Assembly: GCA_031285965.1 (NCBI GenBank)
Contig: JAITVD010000066.1
Location: 1-64,000, forward strand
Length of the DNA stretch: 64,000 nucleotides
DNA from: Azoarcus sp.
GTDB lineage: Bacteria > Pseudomonadota > Gammaproteobacteria > Burkholderiales > Rhodocyclaceae
Direction: 5' to 3'
Every line of letters begins with the position of its first letter. The stretch's first letter is position 1. Below the pieces are notes generated by a model. That model saw only the letters and a list, made by a program, of their open reading frames with translations, had not been told where the DNA came from and ran no database searches. Below are positions 63,933 through 64,000 of the stretch, one piece after another. The position numbers and the translations under genes are program-made.

Positions 63933-64000
63933 GGTTGTTTGACCTCTTTGTTGAAAGAAAGGCTTGCCGCGTTTTTCTGCGCGGTCTTGTCCTTGAAGAT
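63929..64000 (-). CDS. C-terminal end of an upstream gene, probably the RND pump permease
   Basis: The last 23 codons (IFKDKTAQKNAASLSFNKEVKQP) read into the window from the right and stop with TGA overlapping the efflux gene start. The identity is inferred from the usual order membrane fusion protein, RND permease, outer-membrane factor. The visible residues alone are not diagnostic. Confidence 0.55.
   Translation of the reverse strand: MFKDKTAQKNAASLSFNKEVKQP

Overview
The window comes from a GC-rich betaproteobacterium. The housekeeping genes (trpDC, tamB, aroE-TonB, ubiG-ompA, bioBC, alaA-hom, smc-zipA-ligA, a DksA with a single finger cysteine) fit that group. A tmRNA with an ANDERFAVAA-type tag, arranged as a circularly permuted two-piece gene, agrees. 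No rRNA, ordinary tRNA, IS transposase or CRISPR array was seen.

Layout. 1-1.9 kb: end of mtnA, a class II aldolase and dsbB. 2.0-5.6 kb: an AT-rich island with a DUF6402-like protein and tandem copies of a membrane protein gene, an effector/immunity-like arrangement. 5.6-12 kb: a 21-bp repeat, trpD, trpC and tamB. 12-20.8 kb, mostly minus strand: mtgA, aroE, a TonB-family gene, an RNB ribonuclease, uppP, permuted ssrA, ubiG, ompA and an MTA/SAH deaminase. 20.9-22.3 kb: a Ser/Thr kinase fused to a cyclic-nucleotide-binding domain. 22.3-29.5 kb: modABC and moeB, separated by an McrBC module flanked by a 51-bp direct repeat copied from the moeB 3' end. 29.6-33.5 kb: hicAB, a chemoreceptor and hemB. 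33.5-42.1 kb: a type I restriction locus (hsdM, hsdS, rhuM-like, hsdR, YgjP-like metallopeptidase). 42.1-50 kb: bioC, bioB, alaA, a GNAT gene, hom, an M61 peptidase and a radical SAM gene. 50-61 kb: an XRE regulator, an L,D-transpeptidase, smc, zipA, ligA, galU and a YdgA-like gene. 61-64 kb: an AT-rich orphan, yidD, dksA and an RND efflux outer-membrane factor behind the tail of its pump gene.

Connections. mtnA, the aldolase and the deaminase all act on 5'-methylthioadenosine products. moeB and modABC share molybdenum cofactor supply, so they were probably neighbours before the McrBC insertion. Defence or conflict functions (DUF6402/membrane protein array, McrBC, HicAB, type I RM) sit as separate cassettes between core operons. 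The most unusual items are the permuted tmRNA, the duplicated immunity-like array whose repeat unit includes the 3' end of the upstream gene, and the McrBC cassette in which McrC has acquired a MoeB-like C-terminal tail.
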